This document shows, one piece after another, positions 38,776 through 48,089 of a stretch of DNA of 50,737 bases. The DNA lies in the NCBI RefSeq assembly GCF_016765675.1, contig NZ_JAESWB010000171.1:1-50737 (forward strand), read 5' to 3'. The position numbers and the translations under genes are program-made. Under the pieces are notes generated by a model. It was not told the origin of the DNA and did not search any database. It saw only the letters and a program-made list of their open reading frames with translations. The stretch comes from Neobacillus paridis (lineage in GTDB: Bacteria > Bacillota > Bacilli > Bacillales > Cytobacillaceae). The number at the start of each line of letters is the position of its first letter. Within the stretch, counting starts at the first letter, position 1.

Positions 38776-40416
38776 TCATTGGGTCGGAATTAGGTCTTTC
38801 GTTTGCTCAATAAGTTTGTACTTTTGAATTTTTCCCGATGCGGTCATTGGGTAAGAATCGGTAAAGAATATATACTTTGGCACCTTTTGACGGGATATCC
38901 TTTCTTTGCAGTACTGTCTAATCTCCTCTTCTGTCGCGATGCAGCCCTCTCTCAAAATAATCCAGGCACATACCTCTTCGCCAAATACCTTATCGGGAAC
39001 GCCGACAATCTGGGCATCGAGAATTTTCGGATGGGTGTAGAGGAATTCTTCAATTTCCCGCGGATAGACATTTTCACCGCCGCGGATAATCATATCCTTT
39101 AGCCGGCCGGTGATGCGGCAATAGCCGTTTTCATCCATAATCGCCAAATCGCCTGTATGCAGCCAGCCGTCCTCATCAATCGCTTCCCTTGTGGCATCGG
39201 GGTTTTTATAATAGCCTTTCATCACATGGTAGCCGCGCGTGCATAGTTCCCCTTGTTGGTTAAAGGGCAATTCACGGCTGGTTCCCGGCTCAACAATTTT
39301 CACTTCTACATTTGGCAGTGCTTTTCCGACTGTTTCCACCCGCAGTTCGACCGGATCATTGGTACGGGTCTGGGTAATTACCGGCGATGACTCCGTCTGA
39401 CCATAACAAATGGTAATTTCCGTCATGTTCATTTTATTCATCACGTTTTTCATCACTTCAACCGGGCAGTTGGAGCCAGCCATCACCCCGGTTCTCAACG
39501 TAGACAAGTCATATTTCGGGAAGTTAGGATGATTGAGCTCGGCGATAAACATTGTCGGCACCCCATGAAGCGCGGTACATTTCTCCTGTTCCACAGTTTG
39601 CAGCACCACTTCGGGATCAAACTCCTGAACCGGAACCATCGTCGCTCCGACACTAACAGCGGCAAGCGTTCCGATCACACAGCCAAAGCAATGGAAAAAC
39701 GGGACAGGAATACAGAGCCGGTCCTGCTGGCCTAGTTCCATGCAGCGGGCGATATTGTAGGCATTATTGACCAGGTTGCTATGGGTCAGCATGACACCTT
39801 TCGGAAATCCCGTTGTTCCCGACGTATATTGCATATTAATCACTTCGTCCGGTTTCAATGACCGAGAGCGCTCCTCCAGCTCTTGAGCGGTAACACGATC
39901 AGCCATTTCTAAGATGTCTGTCCACCTAAAGGTGCCTTTATATGTTTTTTCACTTAAGACGACAACATTTTTTAACAGCGGCAGCCTTTTTGATTCCAGT
40001 TTTCCCGGCTCACAATGTTCAAGCTCCGGGCAAATCTCATAAATGGTATCAATATAGGAATTTCCCCGATAGTTTTCGATTAAAAATAATGTGGTGGTGT
40101 CTGATTGTCTTAATAGATATTCAAGTTCAGCCGTACGATAATTCGTGTTGACGGTGACGAGGACCGCTCCCATTTTACCGGTAGCAAATTGCAAACTGAC
40201 CCATTCCGGGACATTCGTTGCCCAAGCGGCAACGTTCTCCCCCTTTTGAATTCCAAGACCGATTAACCCTTTGGCGATTCTTTCACAGACAGCATGAAAT
40301 TGTTGGTACGAATACCTCAGTCCTCGGTCCGGATAGACGAGGGCCTCATGATCCGGCATTTCTGTGGCACGATCCGCTAACAATTGTCCTACGGTTTTAC
40401 GAATTAATTCAGACAT
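38776..40416 (-). CDS. AMP-dependent acyl-CoA synthetase (YngI-like)
   Basis: A 546-residue ANL-superfamily ligase that activates a carboxylic acid to acyl-CoA using ATP. It has P-loop MQYTSGTTGFPKGVMLTH, ICYGQTESSP, HTGDLAIMDENGY, the hinge GRLKDMIIRGGENVYP and the C-terminal catalytic lysine in TASGKIQKYKL. The substrate is probably a branched short-chain or medium-chain acid, by operon context. AGGAGGAG precedes the ATG, and the gene starts 15 bases after the acyl-CoA dehydrogenase stop. Confidence 0.94.
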   Translation of the reverse strand: MSELIRKTVGQLLADRATEMPDHEALVYPDRGLRYSYQQFHAVCERIAKGLIGLGIQKGENVAAWATNVPEWVSLQFATGKMGAVLVTVNTNYRTAELEYLLRQSDTTTLFLIENYRGNSYIDTIYEICPELEHCEPGKLESKRLPLLKNVVVLSEKTYKGTFRWTDILEMADRVTAQELEERSRSLKPDEVINMQYTSGTTGFPKGVMLTHSNLVNNAYNIARCMELGQQDRLCIPVPFFHCFGCVIGTLAAVSVGATMVPVQEFDPEVVLQTVEQEKCTALHGVPTMFIAELNHPNFPKYDLSTLRTGVMAGSNCPVEVMKNVMNKMNMTEITICYGQTESSPVITQTRTNDPVELRVETVGKALPNVEVKIVEPGTSRELPFNQQGELCTRGYHVMKGYYKNPDATREAIDEDGWLHTGDLAIMDENGYCRITGRLKDMIIRGGENVYPREIEEFLYTHPKILDAQIVGVPDKVFGEEVCAWIILREGCIATEEEIRQYCKERISRQKVPKYIFFTDSYPMTASGKIQKYKLIEQTKDLIPTQ

Positions 40417-40431
40417 CCTATCTCCTCCTGT

Positions 40432-41574
40432 TTAGCATCCTATATGGCGGGCAATGACTAAACGTTGAATCTCCGAAGTTCCTTCGCCGATTTCCATTAA
40501 TTTAATATCACGCAAATGTCTTTCGACGTCATACTCTTTCATATAACCGGAACCACCATGGATTTGGATTGCCTGATTACAGACGCGGAACCCGGCTTCC
40601 GAAGCAAATAATTTAGCAAACGCTGCTTCTTTTCCGAATGGTTTTCCTTGATCTTTTAACCAGGCAGCCTTGTAAACTTGATTTCTCGCTAACTCAATTT
40701 CCATTGCCATATCGGCCAATTTAAATTGAATCGCCTGGAATTTAGATATGGTTTGGCCAAACTGAACCCGTTCTTTTGCAAATTTTAATGCTTTTTCATA
40801 GGCGGCCTGGGCGATGCCGACAGCGAGAGCGGCAATCGAGATTCGGCCCCCATCTAAGGTGTATAAAAACTGGCTGAAGCCCTTTTTCTCATCGCCAAGC
40901 AGGTTTTCTTTGGGCACGCGGACGTTGTCGAGGATGATTTCACATGTATTGGAGCCGCGAACCCCCATCTTGTCATAATTGCTGGAGATCTTCACGCCCG
41001 GTGTGTCTGTTGGGACAATAATTGCGGAAACAATGTTTCTTCCGTCCTCTCGCTTTCCTGTGACAGCGGTTACAATTACTTGTCTGGAAAAACTAGCATT
41101 GGTAATCCAACATTTCTCACCGTTAATCACCCATTCCCCGCCATCAAGGACTGCTTTTGTTCTCGTGCCACCAGCATCCGAGCCGGCATTTGGTTCGGTC
41201 AAACCGAAAGCGCCCAGTGTTTTCCCACTGGCCATCGGAACGAGCCATTCCTGCTTTTGCGCTTCTGTTCCAAAATAATAAATCGGACTTGCCCCTAAAC
41301 TGGTGTTGGCCGCATAGTTCAAACCGGTTCCGCCACACGCCTTGCCAATTTCCTCGACAGCAATAACATAAGAGATGGTGTCGCCACCGGAACCGCCATA
41401 TTTTTCCGGAAACGGAATTCCCAGCAACCCTAATTCCCCTAATTTTTCAAAAGTTTCATAGCGCATTTGCGCTGTCTCATCGACTTCACGGGCAAATGGC
41501 TTGATTTCCTTTTCAGCAAATTCGCGTACCATTTCTTTGAGCATTTGCTGCTCTTCGGTTAACTCAAAGTTCAT
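40432..41574 (-). CDS. Acyl-CoA dehydrogenase (YngJ/MmgC-like)
   Basis: A 380-residue FAD enzyme oxidising acyl-CoA to enoyl-CoA. It has GAFGLTEPNAGSDAGGTRTKA (FAD-binding, first signature), WITNAS, and near the C terminus QIHGGSGYMKEYDVERHLRD with GEGTSEIQRLVIARH. The catalytic base is the Glu of the EGTSE segment or an equivalent upstream position. Isovaleryl-CoA or similar short branched substrates are suggested by the neighbours. GAGGGGGAAAATA precedes the ATG. Confidence 0.94.
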   Translation of the reverse strand: MNFELTEEQQMLKEMVREFAEKEIKPFAREVDETAQMRYETFEKLGELGLLGIPFPEKYGGSGGDTISYVIAVEEIGKACGGTGLNYAANTSLGASPIYYFGTEAQKQEWLVPMASGKTLGAFGLTEPNAGSDAGGTRTKAVLDGGEWVINGEKCWITNASFSRQVIVTAVTGKREDGRNIVSAIIVPTDTPGVKISSNYDKMGVRGSNTCEIILDNVRVPKENLLGDEKKGFSQFLYTLDGGRISIAALAVGIAQAAYEKALKFAKERVQFGQTISKFQAIQFKLADMAMEIELARNQVYKAAWLKDQGKPFGKEAAFAKLFASEAGFRVCNQAIQIHGGSGYMKEYDVERHLRDIKLMEIGEGTSEIQRLVIARHIGC

Positions 41575-41634
41575 TATTTTCCCCCTCGATTGTTGTCATT
41601 AATGGGATCCTGCAAACGGACTAGTCGGTTTGTT

Positions 41635-42285
41635 TTATGCCTCAGCCGTCAGAGTGTGATTTTTCAGTAAAAAAAGTTGCACAACTTCCTGTTTCTTCCC
41701 TTTCTCGGATAAGAGAGAATGGAGCAACAAATCATTAAAGATCTGGGCAATCGATTCAATCGATAACCGACCGTCTTTGTTAAACCATTTATATGTCCAA
41801 TTAATCATCCCAATGATGGCCATGGCCGCAATATCAGCTGGCACCTCAGGGCGAAAATCGCCGCTAGTCTGACCTTCCTCGATGATTTGGACAATGATCC
41901 TGCGGTACTGATCGCGTTTTTCGTTTATGCGTTGGGAATATTCTTCAGTCAAATAAGTACTTTCTTGATAAAAAACAGTAATATGAGGTTTGTATAAATC
42001 AAATACTTTGGTGAAAGATTGAATGGTAGCACATAAGCGTGCTGTCGGTGTTTCAAAATGATGATTATTCTGTACGTCTATTGCTTTTTCAAGAACATAG
42101 GAGATAAAAACGTCGTGGATGTGATAAAGTAATTCATCTTTTGTTTTAAAATTATGGTAAAACCCGCCTTTGGATGTTCCAGATTGTTCAACAATCTGGT
42201 CTACGGTCACCCCGTGGTAGCCATTTTTTTCAAATAGCACCAAGGCCGTGTCAATAATCCTTTCCTTCAGTGATTTCTTCTTCAC
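41635..42285 (-). CDS. TetR/AcrR-family regulator of the acyl-CoA operon
   Basis: About 216 residues. The helix-turn-helix is TALVLFEKNGYHGVTVDQIVEQSGTSKGGFYHNF, with recognition-helix end FYHNF, followed by a C-terminal helical ligand domain. It is the first gene of the minus-strand unit, 60 bases before the acyl-CoA dehydrogenase. It probably represses the operon and itself until an acyl-CoA binds, as B. subtilis FadR-type regulators do. The GTG at 42285 is six bases from AAGGGGG. The ATG at 42291 lies against that site. Confidence 0.88.
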   Translation of the reverse strand: MKKKSLKERIIDTALVLFEKNGYHGVTVDQIVEQSGTSKGGFYHNFKTKDELLYHIHDVFISYVLEKAIDVQNNHHFETPTARLCATIQSFTKVFDLYKPHITVFYQESTYLTEEYSQRINEKRDQYRRIIVQIIEEGQTSGDFRPEVPADIAAMAIIGMINWTYKWFNKDGRLSIESIAQIFNDLLLHSLLSEKGKKQEVVQLFLLKNHTLTAEA

Positions 42286-42405
42286 TTTCATCCCCCTTCT
42301 GAAAAAAATAGTAACATATTGATTTCACTAATTCAATATATTTTCCGAAAAGTATATCTATTCAGAATTAACTACTCTATTAACATTTTTGCAAATCCTA
42401 TCATC

Positions 42406-42577
42406 AAAATTGAAAACTCGCTGACTGGCGAGTCCTTAAGGGCGGTTCATGAGGCATAGTTAAATTTATGAGACGTGGAAAAATTTTATACTTTTTTATA
42501 GCCCATCATGCAGTGCAAAATCAACGCTGTACCACAAAGAAAGAATGAAAATAGTTATACTTTCATAGTAGCCAAAA
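42406..42577. repeat. Dispersed repeat, copy 3 (full length)
   Basis: About 170 bases matching the copy at 38586-38769, with the variant palindrome GTCCTTAAGGGC. It lies in the 347-base gap upstream of the TetR gene and downstream of the cation ATPase terminator. Apart from the TetR leader (42286-42405), where no clear promoter was assigned, nothing else is seen in that gap. Confidence 0.9.
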
Positions 42578-42613
42578 AAAGAATCTCGTGAAATTGTTCT
42601 CGTTCACGAGATC
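42577..42613 (-). terminator. Terminator after the cation ATPase gene
   Basis: On the minus strand ATCTCGTGAA pairs perfectly with TTCACGAGAT, followed by TCTTTTTTT. Confidence 0.88.
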
Positions 42614-42632
42614 CTTGGATTATTTTTAATGT

Positions 42633-45449
42633 TTAACCATCATGATGGGTCAGCCTTCGGGAAACAGCTTTACGAATTTCTTCAATCATGAGAATGATCG
42701 GCGGCACACAGAAAAGGAGGAGCCAATTCTTTGTCCCAATTGGTGCTGTCCCAAAGACGTCCTGTAATAAAGGAACGTACATAATGAGAGCCAGAAAAAG
42801 GATTTCTGCAGCAATTCCGATATTTATGATAGGATTTTTCCAAAGTCCCTTTTTAAAAACAGATTGTCTTTCCGTACGACAATTCATTACGGCACCAATT
42901 TGACTAAACACAATACCGGCCAATGTCATCGTCGTTGCCACCAGATAAACATTGCTGCCCTTTTCCGCCCACCCTGCTGCTGAATATCCATGGGAAAAGT
43001 TGACAAAGAAATATCCACACATGGAAATGACTGATGCCAAAATCCCATACCAGCAGAAAGCTTTGAAGATAATCCGTTTATTTAATAAGGGTTCAGCCAA
43101 ATTTCGCGGCGGTTTACGCATAATTCCGCTTTCCGGTTCTTCTGATCCCAAGCCTAATGCCGGAATTAGATCGGTACCAAGGTCAATAAATAAAATTTGC
43201 ATAATCGTTAACGGCAATGGAATCGTCCCTCTTGAAAATAAGAAGAACGCCGAAGGGACCGCTTCCGGCATATTGCTATTTAAAATATAGAGCAGGAACT
43301 TACGAATATTGTTATATACTGCACGGCCCTGTTCAACCGCCTGGACAATCGAAGCAAAATTATCGTCAGTTAAGATCATATCTGCTGCTTCTTTGGCCAC
43401 ATCAGTTCCGGAGATCCCCATAGCAACTCCAATATCCGCTTTCTTAAGGGCCGGAGCATCATTGACGCCATCACCAGTTACGGCTACGACTTCGCCGACT
43501 TTTTGTAAATTTTCAACAACACGATACTTTTGCTCAGGGGCAACGCGGGCAAAAATAATTTCCTCTTTTAATAATTTCCTTAGCTCTTCATCGGATAGAT
43601 TTTCTAATTCGACACCGGAAATCACCCGTGGAGAATCGCCCCTTACAATACCAATTTGTTTAGCGATACTTTCAGCTGTTAATCCATAATCACCAGTAAT
43701 CATCACAATTCGAATTCCCGCTTGATGGCATTTTGCGACCGCATCAGGAACCTCCGGACGCGGCGGGTCAGCCATCACAACTAAGCCGATAAAGGTCATT
43801 TTTCGTTCGATATTTTCTACTGTATACTCACTAACATCAGCCGGGAGATCCTGGTCATCTTCTCCGATATAGCGGACCGCTACGGCCAAAACACGCAAAC
43901 CCAAACGGGCATACTGATCATTTGCGGCCATCACCGTTGCTTTGAACTCAGCCGTTAACGGAGAAACCGCTCCATTTACGTTCACTGTTTCACATAAATC
44001 GATTAATTCTTTTGGGGCACCTTTTGTAAAAGCTACTCGGGTTTTTCCATGAACCTGTGTGTTAAGTTCGTGAATTGTTGTCATTCTTTTTCTTCTCGAA
44101 TCAAAATGCAATTCGTAAATTCGCGGCAATTCTCTTTGCAAAAAGTCCACACGGACACCGGCTTTTTCAGCAACAACACCTAAGCAGGCTTCAGTCGGGT
44201 CTCCGAGAACCGTGTAATGCGGATTATCCTGATTGGGTGGAATCACTTTGGCATTACTGCAAAGGCTTGCAGCGGTAACAAGCAAATTTAATGCTGAATC
44301 ATTAGCTGCGGAAATTTCTCGGCCGTTATCGAGAATTTTACCTTTTGGAGCAAATCCGCTACCCGTCACCTTTAATTCTCTGCCCGGCAGCCATATATGG
44401 TTAACGGTCATTTCATTTTGCGTCAGCGTTCCTGTTTTATCGGTACAAATAACGGTGGTACAGCCCAGTGTTTCAACCGATGAGAGGTTTTTCACCAAGG
44501 CATTTTTCTTGGCCATTCGTTGAACACCCTGTGCCAAAGCCAGGGTAACCGTGGGCGACAGTCCTTCTGGAATAAAGGCAACGATCATCCCCAGAGCGAA
44601 AATAAACGATTCCGCCATCGGATTTTTCACAAAGAAAATCGCCAGCAAAAAGAATGTCAAACCAAAAGCAAAGGCAATAATGGAAATCTGTTTTGTCAGC
44701 CGAACCAGTTCTTTTTGCAGTGGACTTAATTCTTCAGATACATTGAGAGTTAAATCGGCAATTTTACCAAATTCCGTATTCATGCCGGTCTTGACGACAA
44801 CAGCTTGTCCGGAACCGCTGGAAACCGTACTTCCCGCAAAAATTAAATTGGGGATTTCAAAGCTTTCTAAATCTTTCCTCTCGACAGCATCGGCATATTT
44901 TTGCACGGGATGGGATTCACCTGTAAGTGCGGATTGATTTACCCGTAAATCACTGGACATAACTAGGCGGGCATCCGCCGAAATTTTCTCACCTTCCTCG
45001 ATCAATATCAGATCACCCGGCACAAGTTCCTCTGCCAAAATTTGCTGCTCTTGTCCATCACGAATTACCCTGGCGTACGAGGAGATTAAGCTTTTTAAGG
45101 CCTCTGTTGCCTTCCCTGCCCGATATTCCTGAATAAAACTAAAGATCCCATTAATCAGATTGACACACCAAACGGCAATCCCCAATTGCGGCATTTGAGC
45201 AATAAAAGCAATGGCGCCGCTGACCCATAGAAGAATGGCCAGCATACTGGTGAAGTTGGCGAGAAATAACGGATAAAGTGATTTTCCTTGTTTCTCTTTA
45301 ATGGTATTTTTCCCGTAAAGGTCTAATCTCTTAGTGGCCTCTTCTGTTGTCAAACCTTCCTCATTTGTTTGCAATTGTTCAAAGACTTGATTTGGAACCA
45401 ATTTAGCTATTGTTTGATCAACCGTATCAAACTCTAATTTCTCATTCAT
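42633..45449 (-). CDS. P2-type cation-transporting ATPase
   Basis: About 938 residues, with ten membrane helices expected. It has the cation ATPase N-terminal domain, then SALTGES in the actuator domain, and FIPEGLSPTVTL in TM4. The phosphorylated Asp lies in CTDKTGTLTQNEMT. KGAPKELIDLC and the hinge GDGVNDAPALKKADIGVAMG follow. TM5 has NSNMPEAVP and TM6 DLGTDLIPALGLG, which is nearer to Na/K-ATPase-type sequences than to SERCA. The ion is unresolved. The ATG at 45449 follows GGGGG by eight bases. The ATG at 45464 has no site. Confidence 0.93.
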   Translation of the reverse strand: MNEKLEFDTVDQTIAKLVPNQVFEQLQTNEEGLTTEEATKRLDLYGKNTIKEKQGKSLYPLFLANFTSMLAILLWVSGAIAFIAQMPQLGIAVWCVNLINGIFSFIQEYRAGKATEALKSLISSYARVIRDGQEQQILAEELVPGDLILIEEGEKISADARLVMSSDLRVNQSALTGESHPVQKYADAVERKDLESFEIPNLIFAGSTVSSGSGQAVVVKTGMNTEFGKIADLTLNVSEELSPLQKELVRLTKQISIIAFAFGLTFFLLAIFFVKNPMAESFIFALGMIVAFIPEGLSPTVTLALAQGVQRMAKKNALVKNLSSVETLGCTTVICTDKTGTLTQNEMTVNHIWLPGRELKVTGSGFAPKGKILDNGREISAANDSALNLLVTAASLCSNAKVIPPNQDNPHYTVLGDPTEACLGVVAEKAGVRVDFLQRELPRIYELHFDSRRKRMTTIHELNTQVHGKTRVAFTKGAPKELIDLCETVNVNGAVSPLTAEFKATVMAANDQYARLGLRVLAVAVRYIGEDDQDLPADVSEYTVENIERKMTFIGLVVMADPPRPEVPDAVAKCHQAGIRIVMITGDYGLTAESIAKQIGIVRGDSPRVISGVELENLSDEELRKLLKEEIIFARVAPEQKYRVVENLQKVGEVVAVTGDGVNDAPALKKADIGVAMGISGTDVAKEAADMILTDDNFASIVQAVEQGRAVYNNIRKFLLYILNSNMPEAVPSAFFLFSRGTIPLPLTIMQILFIDLGTDLIPALGLGSEEPESGIMRKPPRNLAEPLLNKRIIFKAFCWYGILASVISMCGYFFVNFSHGYSAAGWAEKGSNVYLVATTMTLAGIVFSQIGAVMNCRTERQSVFKKGLWKNPIINIGIAAEILFLALIMYVPLLQDVFGTAPIGTKNWLLLFCVPPIILMIEEIRKAVSRRLTHHDG

Positions 45450-45642
45450 TGTTAGTTCCCCCATTTACAAACGTATTAAGAAAATTCGCTAGAGGCTAGT
45501 TTATTCTGTTAAAAGTGTTGTTATTGATGTAAAACAATGGAAAAATATTTTCCTACTATTATAGTACTCCCACTTATGCTAGGTGTAAATCGATTTGAAA
45601 AAAGGTTCATAATCGTTCACATAGCTGTTGGGCTAACAGAAA
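45450..45642. other. Gap between the P-type ATPase and HD-domain genes
   Basis: About 190 bases with the ATPase promoter region. TATAGT-like sequence lies near 45560. No gene or repeat was seen. Confidence 0.35.
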
Positions 45643-45664
45643 AAAGCATGGCACACCCATGCTC
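45640..45664 (-). terminator. Terminator after the HD-domain gene
   Basis: On the minus strand AGCATGG-gtgtg-CCATGCT is followed by TTTTTTC. Confidence 0.85.
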
Positions 45665-45714
45665 TCTGTTGTTTTTATTCAAGGTTACTCTTTGCCGGTT
45701 TTAGTCTTTGAACT

Positions 45715-46299
45715 CTAGTCAGCTGATGGATCCTTCGATTTCTCCCCTGTCGTTTTTTGAAGTGTTTCTTGGTCGACTACTGTTCTTATTGCCCGAATAA
45801 TAGGATCAAAGTTTGCGTATTTTTTTCCATATTCCAGATTGAATTGATAATCAAAACCTTTCGGATTTTTTCCTTGGTTATGCTGAATAATGGTTTCAAT
45901 TTTATCCAGTGCTTTAACCAATTTAGCTTCTTTTGTTTCAGCTTGATTATATTCTTGCCACAATGCTAAAAACTGTTCTTGTATTTTTGGCGAAAGTGGT
46001 TCGATCATTTTGTTTAAAGCAAATTCTTCCCTTTTTAATTTTTCACTGGTATTTCCAGTCTCCTTGGCTGAAATATCCCCTTCATAAGCTTCCCCTAAAT
46101 CATGGATCAAAGCCATCCGCAGCACCTTATTAAAGTCGACATCGGGAAAAGAATCCTCCAGTACGAAAGTAAAAAGGCACAGGCGCCAGGAGTGCTCCGC
46201 AATGCTTTCGTGCCTGCCAGTGCTTGTCCATGCTGTTCTGGTATTGTTTTTTAATCGTTCCAGTTCTTTGATAAACGAAACAATATTTTCCTCCTTCAT
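45715..46299 (-). CDS. HD-domain hydrolase (YfbR/HDDC2-like)
   Basis: A 194-residue metal-dependent phosphohydrolase. The HD ligands are visible: His36 in SIAEHSWR, His66-Asp67 in LIHDLGEAYEGD, and a later Asp in VKALDKIET. The layout matches the YfbR/HDDC2 group, whose members are 5'-deoxynucleotidases. Substrate specificity here is inferred. GGAGGA precedes the ATG. It is a separate unit, between two terminators. Confidence 0.85.
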   Translation of the reverse strand: MKEENIVSFIKELERLKNNTRTAWTSTGRHESIAEHSWRLCLFTFVLEDSFPDVDFNKVLRMALIHDLGEAYEGDISAKETGNTSEKLKREEFALNKMIEPLSPKIQEQFLALWQEYNQAETKEAKLVKALDKIETIIQHNQGKNPKGFDYQFNLEYGKKYANFDPIIRAIRTVVDQETLQKTTGEKSKDPSAD

Positions 46300-46335
46300 C
46301 TATTAGCTCCTCCAATTACTGTATTTTTTAGTTTG

Positions 46336-46380
46336 AAATAAAAAGAGCCTAATTCCAAATAGTTGGAAAAGGCTCTTTAT
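46336..46380 (-). terminator. Terminator after the NlpC/P60 gene
   Basis: On the minus strand AAAGAGCC pairs with GGCTCTTT around a loop containing a second small stem, followed by TTATTTC. Confidence 0.82.
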
Positions 46381-46423
46381 TTTTCATTTCAAAATTAGCT
46401 ATGCATCTCTTAAAGATCCTATG

Positions 46424-47599
46424 TTAATGCAATACTCTTGTAGCAGTAGTAAATTTAGACGGATTAAATGGTGCAATTCTTACAACGTCACCCGTTTGCG
46501 GTGCATGAATATATTGCCCGCCCCCAATATAAATGGCAACATGATGAGCCGGGTTCCCTCTAAAGATTAAATCTCCCGGTTGCACTTGGCTTAAAGGAAT
46601 TTGTTGACCAACATCTTGCTGGGCTCTTGAAACCCTTGGCAGGCTGATGCCAACAGAACGAAATACATATTGAACGAATCCTGAACAGTCAAATCCGCTT
46701 GGTGATGTTCCACCCCAAACATACGGAACTCCCAGATATTTTTTAGCATTCGCAATAACAGCGCTCGCTGATGCCGAACCCGTTACTTTGACAGGTGGGG
46801 CCGATGGTGTTGACGGTGTTGACGGACTGGAATTGGACGATCCGTTATCGGAAGATTGCGGACGGTCTTGCTGTTGCTGAGCTGCTTCAGCTCTCTTTTG
46901 CGCTTCTCTTTGTTGTGCCTCCCGCTGCTGCGCTATTTTAGCCAGCCGTTCAGCTTCTTGTTGAGCAAGTTGATTTTGTTGGCTTTGCAATTTGTTTTTG
47001 GCATTCGCCAATTCTTTGAAAACTTCTTTTTTAGCTTCTTTAATTTCTTTTTGCTCGGCAGCTAAGTCAGCTTGACTCTGTTTTAAATTTTCTAATTCAT
47101 CGCTTAGTTTTTGTTCTGCATTTTTAAGTGCCTGTTCTTTTTCATTCAGACCGTTTAAAAGATCTGTATCACTTTGCATAATCTCTGAAATAGCTGTAAA
47201 ACGAGTTAAAAACTCCGAAAAGTTATCGGATGAAAGCAATAGTTCTGCATATGTAACGAGGGAATCTTTTCCTTCTGCCTGAAGACTTTTTAGTCTTTCG
47301 GAATAGATCTCTTTGTGAATCTCTAAGTCTTTTTTGGCTTTTACAATTTCGGCCTCAGTATCCTTTATTTTTGCTTGTTGTTTTTTAATATGATCATTTA
47401 ATTCTTGACTTTTCACCATTGCGACGGTGATTCGGTCATCCAATTTCTCAATTTTCATTTCGAAGTCCTCGATTTGGCTCTTGGTTGCTTCGATTTGATC
47501 TTTTGTCACTGTCGCCGGTGCTGCAAAAGCAGGTGTTACTTGAATCGTAGTGGCAAGGACGGCTACGGATATCGTGTACTTACATAATTTCTTAATCAT
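46424..47599 (-). CDS. Secreted NlpC/P60 peptidoglycan hydrolase with PcsB-like coiled coil
   Basis: A 391-residue exported endopeptidase that cuts cell-wall peptide bridges. The signal peptide ends in TPAFA-A (about residue 27). A long coiled coil (about 35-225) resembles PcsB/YvcE-type regulators of cell-wall hydrolysis. A Gln-rich and Ser/Pro-rich linker follows. The catalytic NlpC/P60 domain covers the last 115 residues, with the nucleophile Cys in GFDCSGFVQYVF and His in HHVAIYIGGGQYIHAP. The ATG at 47599 follows AAAGGAG by seven bases. The frame extends upstream to 47626 without a site. Confidence 0.93.
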   Translation of the reverse strand: MIKKLCKYTISVAVLATTIQVTPAFAAPATVTKDQIEATKSQIEDFEMKIEKLDDRITVAMVKSQELNDHIKKQQAKIKDTEAEIVKAKKDLEIHKEIYSERLKSLQAEGKDSLVTYAELLLSSDNFSEFLTRFTAISEIMQSDTDLLNGLNEKEQALKNAEQKLSDELENLKQSQADLAAEQKEIKEAKKEVFKELANAKNKLQSQQNQLAQQEAERLAKIAQQREAQQREAQKRAEAAQQQQDRPQSSDNGSSNSSPSTPSTPSAPPVKVTGSASASAVIANAKKYLGVPYVWGGTSPSGFDCSGFVQYVFRSVGISLPRVSRAQQDVGQQIPLSQVQPGDLIFRGNPAHHVAIYIGGGQYIHAPQTGDVVRIAPFNPSKFTTATRVLH

Positions 47600-48089
47600 A
47601 CAAAATCTCCTTTTACTACTAATCATTCAGTCAATTAATCTATGTACTAGTTTATCTGCCAAGGGAGAGAATTACAATAATCCTGTCGGTAATGTAATAT
47701 AATTGTAATGTTATGTAGAAAAAATAGGAAATGAGTCGACCGTACAACTGCCACCAAAATGATCACTTGGTGCCGGAGCCGAACCTAGAAACTATGACTA
47801 CTTTAGCGGCACGGATAAAGCCACGACGAATCTTTTGGGGCCGGCCCAGCTGAGGTGATTTCTGAATTCTGTTGGAGGCAGTCGCTGTCAAATAATTTAT
47901 ATTTCACGTTAAAGAAGGATGCCACATTTTAGGCATCCTTCTTTAAATATCTTGCTGCTAAACACCTTTCTAGAATAACATGTGAGCATAAAGGAAGCTG
48001 ATTGGATATCATTTATATGAGCTCACTAATGAAAAAAATTACAATATCAGCAAACAGTGACAGTAAATTCAGCGCGAATATTACTTTGG
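47600..48089. other. Gap upstream of the NlpC/P60 gene
   Basis: About 490 bases. It holds a bidirectional hairpin at 47911-47945 and a GC-richer stretch at 47731-47853. That stretch could encode a 40-residue plus-strand peptide (MSRPYNCHQNDHL...) but has a poor ribosome site. I see no recognised riboswitch. The rest is AT-rich leader. Confidence 0.4.
47911..47945. terminator. Hairpin terminator between NlpC/P60 and oxidoreductase genes
   Basis: AAAGAAGGATGCC pairs perfectly with GGCATCCTTCTTT. The U-rich end is within the stem on both strands. It probably ends the oxidoreductase transcript (minus) about 145 bases past its stop. Confidence 0.7.

Noticed and set aside
47600..47900. c-di-AMP (ydaO-type) riboswitch before the NlpC/P60 gene
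   Set aside because: Such switches often precede cell-wall hydrolases, so I looked for the conserved GTCAGCTAAC and GGGGAACC-type blocks on the minus strand. They are not present.
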